Part shown: one piece after another, positions 32,773 to 35,436 of the stretch
Position numbering within the stretch: the stretch's first letter is position 1
Layout: each line of letters begins with the position of its first letter
Notes under the pieces: generated by a model
The model's input: the letters and a program-made list of their open reading frames with translations, nothing else
Database searches by the model: none
Told to the model about the DNA's origin: nothing
Assembly (NCBI GenBank): GCA_905200545.1
Contig: CAJKKQ010000025.1
Coordinates: 1-35,436 of the forward strand
Direction: 5' to 3'
DNA: 35,436 nucleotides
DNA from: an uncultured Oscillibacter sp.
GTDB taxonomy: Bacteria; Bacillota; Clostridia; Oscillospirales; Oscillospiraceae
Made by a program: the position numbers and the translations under genes

Positions 32773-33237
32773 TTACAAGAACCGCGAAAAATCTTTGCAG
32801 ATATATTTTGCAAATCGATCCTTACAGTATTCCTCGTGTTCACCGGTAACCGGGTTAGTTCGTTTGCCGTTAAACCATATGCTATGTTTCCCTGCGTTTT
32901 TTCCATTGCGGTTTGTAACGCATTCCGATAAAAATTCCTGGGAGGACATGATCCACATAGTATCTAAGCGCTCAGAATAAAAGATAAAATAAAAATTCGG
33001 AGTCTCAGAGTGATCGATGGCTGAAAAAAGTGCTGCGTCCCCAAATGTAACTTCTCGGGACCTTGCTTTGATTTGAATTTCAATGAATGTCCCATCCTGC
33101 TTTTTGATGACGCAATCGACGCCGTGATCATCGACCAAGGGCAGATAGCAGTCAAGACCTTCCATCAGCATATCACCGACGATTCTATACTCCATGCGTT
33201 TTCCGAACCCTGCCGTGTGGCGAAATGCGATCCCCAT
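32773..33237 (-). CDS. Small PD-(D/E)xK-like protein
   Basis: The 154-residue protein has a nuclease-like core, Glu16 (MEYRIVGDML), Asp41 (GVDCVI) and Gln55-Ile-Lys57 (EIQIKARS), the D...QxK form seen in DUF4365-like and related PD-(D/E)xK proteins. It has no partner domain. The gene is AT-rich, on the minus strand at the right edge of the element, and resembles cargo of defence islands. AGGGGA lies 8 nt before the ATG at 33237. It may be a stand-alone nuclease or a restriction-related effector; the activity is not established. Confidence 0.65.
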   Translation of the reverse strand: MGIAFRHTAGFGKRMEYRIVGDMLMEGLDCYLPLVDDHGVDCVIKKQDGTFIEIQIKARSREVTFGDAALFSAIDHSETPNFYFIFYSERLDTMWIMSSQEFLSECVTNRNGKNAGKHSIWFNGKRTNPVTGEHEEYCKDRFAKYICKDFSRFL

Positions 33238-33326
33238 ATACTCTGTCCCCTTGATTGGTTTGGAAACATTATATCCGATTTACATAGCGGTTGCAATCAT
33301 CGGATACACTTGTCGGATGATAGAAT

Positions 33327-33367
33327 AAGCACGGTGATCATGTCAGAATCACCGTGCTTATTTTTTT
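33327..33367. terminator. Terminator between the element's tRNA-Ser and inner genes
   Basis: AAGCACGGTGAT (33327-33338) pairs with ATCACCGTGCTT (33348-33359). Seven T follow on the plus strand and a weaker T-rich tail on the minus strand, where it would end the tRNA-Ser transcript. Confidence 0.8.
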
Positions 33368-33458
33368 GGCGGAGGTGAAGAGATTCGAACTCTTGCGCCG
33401 GCAAAGCCGACCTACCGGATTTCGAATCCGGACCCTTCAACCACTTGGGTACACCTCC
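33367..33458 (-). tRNA. tRNA-Ser(CGA) carried by the element
   Basis: A complete 92-nt class II tRNA has acceptor stem GGAGGTG/CACCTCC, discriminator G, encoded CCA, anticodon stem CCGGA/TCCGG with loop TTCGAAA (anticodon CGA, 33422-33424, reading UCG), a long variable arm (GTCGGC/GCCGGC) and a T arm with TTCGAAT. It lies inside the attachment cores, so it belongs to the element, and has the same anticodon as the tRNA gene the element interrupts. It lies downstream of that gene's promoter on the same strand. I see no good promoter directly before it. Confidence 0.93.
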
Positions 33459-33501
33459 ATGTATTGAAAATCGGTCGCCCGATTTACAACCTGCTTATTC
33501 A

Positions 33502-33586
33502 TTTTTCGGGAAAACTGTTAGCATTTTGTTAGCATTTTGCGTTTTTTGCGTTTTTCCTAAATCCAGCAATCCGTTGCGGCACAAGG
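33502..33586. repeat. Right-end repeats, candidate integrase arm sites
   Basis: TTTTTCGGG followed by two GTTAGCATTTT units (33517-33527 and 33528-33539) and GGCACAAGG (33578-33586) match blocks at the left end in the same orientation, but the order of the two blocks is reversed relative to the left end. Confidence 0.5.
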
Positions 33587-33620
33587 ATTAGCGGTTTTTC
33601 ACCATGCCTTCATGAGTGAC

Positions 33621-33631
33621 GATTTCGAGTC
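33621..33631. repeat. Right attachment-site core
   Basis: GATTTCGAGTC is identical to 21,777-21,787. Host tRNA sequence continues to the right and element sequence lies to the left. A one-mismatch copy (GATTTCGAATC, 33418-33428) forms the anticodon arm of the element's own tRNA-Ser. Confidence 0.85.
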
Positions 33632-33662
33632 AGCCCCGTTATGACCACTTCGATACCGCTGC
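33621..33662 (-). pseudogene. 5' half of tRNA-Ser(CGA), split by the element
   Basis: On the minus strand this reads GCAGCGG (acceptor 5' strand, 33662-33656), a D arm and GCTGA plus the CTCGAAA anticodon loop. The following element sequence gives TCGTC where TCAGT is needed, so the tRNA is not rebuilt. The matching 3' half lies at 21,730-21,787. The separation of the two halves defines the insertion. Confidence 0.87.
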
Positions 33663-33724
33663 ATAGTATGTTCGCCTGGCGCAAAGTGCGCACAGCAGGC
33701 ACCCATATAGTGACTGCGGATTGT

Positions 33725-33753
33725 ATTATGCCATATTTTTTCTTCCGATGCAA
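33725..33753 (-). promoter_or_regulatory. Promoter of the split tRNA-Ser gene
   Basis: On the minus strand TTGCAT (33753-33748) is separated by 17 bp from CATAAT (33730-33725), about 60 nt before the tRNA 5' end. Transcripts from here would cross the truncated half and reach the element's tRNA-Ser about 160 bp further on. Confidence 0.55.
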
Positions 33754-33858
33754 GCCCTAAAGGCCCGGATGCGGCTCCAGCAAATTTTAAAAACACGGTA
33801 ATTTTTTGAAACTGTGGTACAATAGAATTGTACAGCACTCTGAAAGGGAGATGGCAAT

Positions 33859-34512
33859 ATGACGCCCCAGCTTTTCCTTTACGGTTCCCCAGACCGCTAT
33901 TACAATTACATCCGGGCCGTCCAGGCCGCCGGCGGCTCCATTCTGGTATCCCGGGACTTGGGTGCATGGCACGGCTGCTGTGGACTGCTCCTGCCGGGAG
34001 GCGGCGACATGGAGCCCTGGCGCTACGGTCAGGAAAACACAGCCTCCCACTCTATGGATCCTGCCCGGGATGAAGCTGAGCTGGCCCTTCTGGAACAGTT
34101 CACAGCGGCACGGCTGCCGATACTGGGCATCTGCCGGGGCATGCAGGTACTCAATATCTTTTTCGGAGGAACCTTGCTTCAGGATTTGCCGGGACACTCT
34201 GCAGTTTACGGACGGGATCGCCTGCACCGTATTCGGGAGATTTCCTCCCCGCTGAACCTATGGAATGGGAATCTGTTGGTAAACAGCGCCCACCATCAGG
34301 CAGTGGATCGGCTCGGCAGCGGTCTTATCGCCGTGCAGTGGGCCCCAGACGGCACGGTGGAAGCGCTCTGCCACCAGTCCCTCCCCATCTGGGGGGTACA
34401 GTGGCATCCGGAGCGGCTGACTGGAGCGTGGGCGTTGCCCGGGACTGTGGAGGGACTTCGGCTGTTTCAGGCATTTTGGGCACTTTGCAGGAAATCAACC
34501 GGAGAAAAATAA
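33859..34512 (+). CDS. Gamma-glutamyl-GABA hydrolase-like class I glutamine amidotransferase
   Basis: The 217-residue peptidase C26/PuuD-type protein has nucleophile Cys92 in GICRGMQ, His183 and Glu185 in QWHPE, LLLPGGGD (43-50) and NSAHHQAVD (142-150). The family hydrolyses gamma-glutamyl amides such as gamma-glutamyl-GABA. At 217 residues it is somewhat shorter than PuuD. The ATG at 33859 follows AAAGGGAG. The neighbours are tRNA genes, so no pathway partner is visible and the exact substrate is open. Confidence 0.85.
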   Translation: MTPQLFLYGSPDRYYNYIRAVQAAGGSILVSRDLGAWHGCCGLLLPGGGDMEPWRYGQENTASHSMDPARDEAELALLEQFTAARLPILGICRGMQVLNIFFGGTLLQDLPGHSAVYGRDRLHRIREISSPLNLWNGNLLVNSAHHQAVDRLGSGLIAVQWAPDGTVEALCHQSLPIWGVQWHPERLTGAWALPGTVEGLRLFQAFWALCRKSTGEK

Positions 34513-34531
34513 AAAAGTGTGAAAGTCCCGC

Positions 34532-34560
34532 TTGACACGTTCTCCTTTTCATGGTAATAT
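34532..34560 (+). promoter_or_regulatory. Promoter of the tRNA operon
   Basis: A perfect TTGACA (34532-34537) is separated by 17 bp from TAATAT (34555-34560), about 33 bp before the first tRNA. Confidence 0.88.
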
Positions 34561-34592
34561 AACAAAGCTGACAATTTCCACGGAGGGCCGAC

Positions 34593-34667
34593 GCAGGTGT
34601 AGCACAATGGTCAGGGCACCAGCCTTCCAAGCTGGGGATGCGAGTTCGATTCTCGTCACCTGCTCCA
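34593..34667 (+). tRNA. tRNA-Gly(UCC)
   Basis: Acceptor stem GCAGGTG/CACCTGC, discriminator T, encoded CCA. Anticodon stem CCAGC/GCTGG with loop CTTCCAA gives anticodon TCC (34626-34628). First gene of a five-tRNA operon. Confidence 0.96.
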
Positions 34668-34675
34668 ACTTATTC

Positions 34676-34752
<77 letters not shown>

Positions 34753-34819
34753 GCTTCCCTTTTGGAGCGACCGTCAGCCGAATGTGTCCCATGTGGATCC
34801 GTACAGGATTTCATATGTG

Positions 34820-34896
<77 letters not shown>

Positions 34897-34948
34897 CAAA
34901 AAGAAATGAGGGATCGGGAGTGTCCCGGTCCCTCATCCCTTTCCACAC

Positions 34949-35023
34949 AGGGGTGTCGCCAAGTGGTAAGGCAAGGGACTTTGACTCCCTCATCCGCTGG
35001 TTCGAGTCCAGCCGTCCCTGCCA
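34949..35023 (+). tRNA. tRNA-Gln(UUG)
   Basis: Acceptor AGGGGTG/CGTCCCT (two G-U pairs), discriminator G, encoded CCA. Anticodon stem AGGGA/TCCCT with loop CTTTGAC gives anticodon TTG (34981-34983). Confidence 0.95.
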
Positions 35024-35056
35024 TGTATCATTCCGCGTATTTTGCGCGTTTTATAT

Positions 35057-35132
35057 GACCCGGTAGCTCAGTAGGCAGAGCAACTGCCTTTTAAGCAGTG
35101 GGTCCGGGGTTCGAATCCCCGCCGGGTCACCA
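35057..35132 (+). tRNA. tRNA-Lys(UUU)
   Basis: Acceptor GACCCGG/CCGGGTC, discriminator A, encoded CCA. Anticodon stem ACTGC/GCAGT with loop CTTTTAA gives anticodon TTT (35090-35092). Last gene of the cluster. Confidence 0.96.
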
Positions 35133-35136
35133 AGGT

Positions 35137-35179
35137 AAGTTGACAAATTTCTCGTTGAAATTTGTCAACTTTCTTTTTA
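35137..35179 (+). terminator. Terminator of the tRNA operon
   Basis: AAGTTGACAAATTT (35137-35150) pairs perfectly with AAATTTGTCAACTT (35158-35171), followed by a T-rich tail. Confidence 0.92.
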
Positions 35180-35201
35180 TCTCAAAGTATATAACTGATT
35201 G

Positions 35202-35236
35202 AGCCGCAGCGGTTTCCGTTGCGGCTATTTTTATTT
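35202..35236 (+). terminator. Second terminator downstream of the tRNA operon
   Basis: AGCCGCAGCGG pairs with CCGTTGCGGCT (11 bp, one G-T) over a TTT loop, followed by a T-rich tail. It insulates the next transcription unit. Confidence 0.82.
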
Positions 35237-35246
35237 TAAAGTGTAC

Positions 35247-35275
35247 TTGTTTTTTTGTAGCAATCTTTGTATAAT
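35247..35275 (+). promoter_or_regulatory. Promoter of the unit running off the window
   Basis: TTGTTT (35247-35252) is separated by 17 bp from a perfect TATAAT (35270-35275). No start codon with ribosome binding site appears in the remaining 160 bp. Confidence 0.75.
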
Positions 35276-35308
35276 ACAATTAAATTTACTATAAAAAGGG
35301 GGTAAGGC

Positions 35309-35398
35309 AATAGTTCAAAACATCTGTACTTGTAAACAGATGTTTTCGCTTTGACTGAACTATTCAAATTATGAAAACGATAAAGTACAGTTTACAAG
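35309..35398 (+). ncRNA. Structured leader or small RNA with alternative pairings
   Basis: AATAGTTCA (35309-35317) pairs with TGAACTATT (35356-35364). Inside it AAACATCTGT (35318-35327) pairs with ACAGATGTTT (35336-35345). The inner loop and stem contain CTTGTAAAC (35329-35337), which is fully complementary to GTTTACAAG (35390-35398), so two folds exclude each other. This is typical of an attenuator or regulatory leader, but no known class was recognised. Confidence 0.4.
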
Positions 35399-35436
35399 GG
35401 ACTACACAGGGTAGGTATCTGACGGGAGGGGTGCCG

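Larger units (their letters stand above)
21777..33631. mobile_element. Integrative mobilizable element in tRNA-Ser(CGA)
   Basis: The limits are set by the 11-bp direct repeat and by the two halves of a tRNA gene. The element is about 11.85 kb. It encodes a tyrosine integrase, an excisionase-like protein, a MobV relaxase with oriT, and cargo (ATPase, restriction-modification enzyme, toxin-antitoxin, PD-(D/E)xK protein, tRNA-Ser). No type IV secretion genes are present, so transfer would need a helper. Two families of short repeats, candidate integrase arm sites, lie within 200 bp of each end. Confidence 0.88.

Noticed and set aside
33585..33662. Possible functional tRNA formed by the 5' half plus adjacent element sequence
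   Set aside because: The sequence after the core does not pair with the anticodon or acceptor strands, so no tRNA is restored at the right end.

Overview
The window looks like a chromosome segment of a GC-rich Clostridia bacterium, most likely in the Oscillospiraceae or a related gut lineage. This rests on Firmicutes-type ribosome binding sites, strong rho-independent terminators, a HrcA/CIRCE heat-shock operator, a BusR/OpuC osmolyte locus and a MobV-type mobilizable element. The genus is an inference. No 16S gene is present.

Backbone, left part (1-21.7 kb). The tail of an unknown gene is followed by a BusR-like regulator and a three-gene osmoprotectant ABC transporter whose second permease is fused to its binding domain. 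Next come an ECF sigma factor with a membrane-anchored probable anti-sigma partner, a secreted RCC1-repeat protein, and adenine deaminase. A small heat-shock gene follows, controlled by CIRCE and possibly by an RNA thermometer. After it lie a nicotinamidase-like hydrolase, an NSS sodium symporter, a MarR/YczE-type pair, an aconitase-family hydratase with isocitrate dehydrogenase (citrate to 2-oxoglutarate), a membrane-bound XRE regulator, and a LysR/YeiH pair followed by a thioredoxin-reductase-like flavoprotein that lacks its CxxC.

Integrated element (21,777-33,631, about 11.85 kb). A mobilizable element has split a tRNA-Ser(CGA) gene in its anticodon loop. The 3' half with its terminator lies at the left edge and the 5' half with its promoter lies at the right edge, and both carry the same 11-bp core. 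Joined in silico the halves give an intact 89-nt tRNA. Inside are a palindrome-controlled DUF4143 ATPase, a hairpin-rich oriT with a MobV-type nick sequence, a MobV relaxase, two small genes and an AT-rich single-chain restriction-modification enzyme. Further right are a zinc-finger unknown, a sigma-like regulator, an excisionase-like protein, a tyrosine integrase, a tandem-HTH protein, an AbrB/RelE toxin-antitoxin pair and a small PD-(D/E)xK protein. The element also carries a complete tRNA-Ser(CGA) near its right end, on the same strand as the interrupted gene and downstream of that gene's promoter. It therefore seems to replace the tRNA it destroys, which is the most interesting feature of the window.

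Backbone, right part (33.66-35.4 kb). A class I glutamine amidotransferase of the gamma-glutamyl-GABA hydrolase type is followed by a five-tRNA operon (Gly, Arg, His, Gln, Lys) with a consensus promoter and a terminator. The window ends in a promoter followed by a highly structured, apparently untranslated leader for a gene lying outside.
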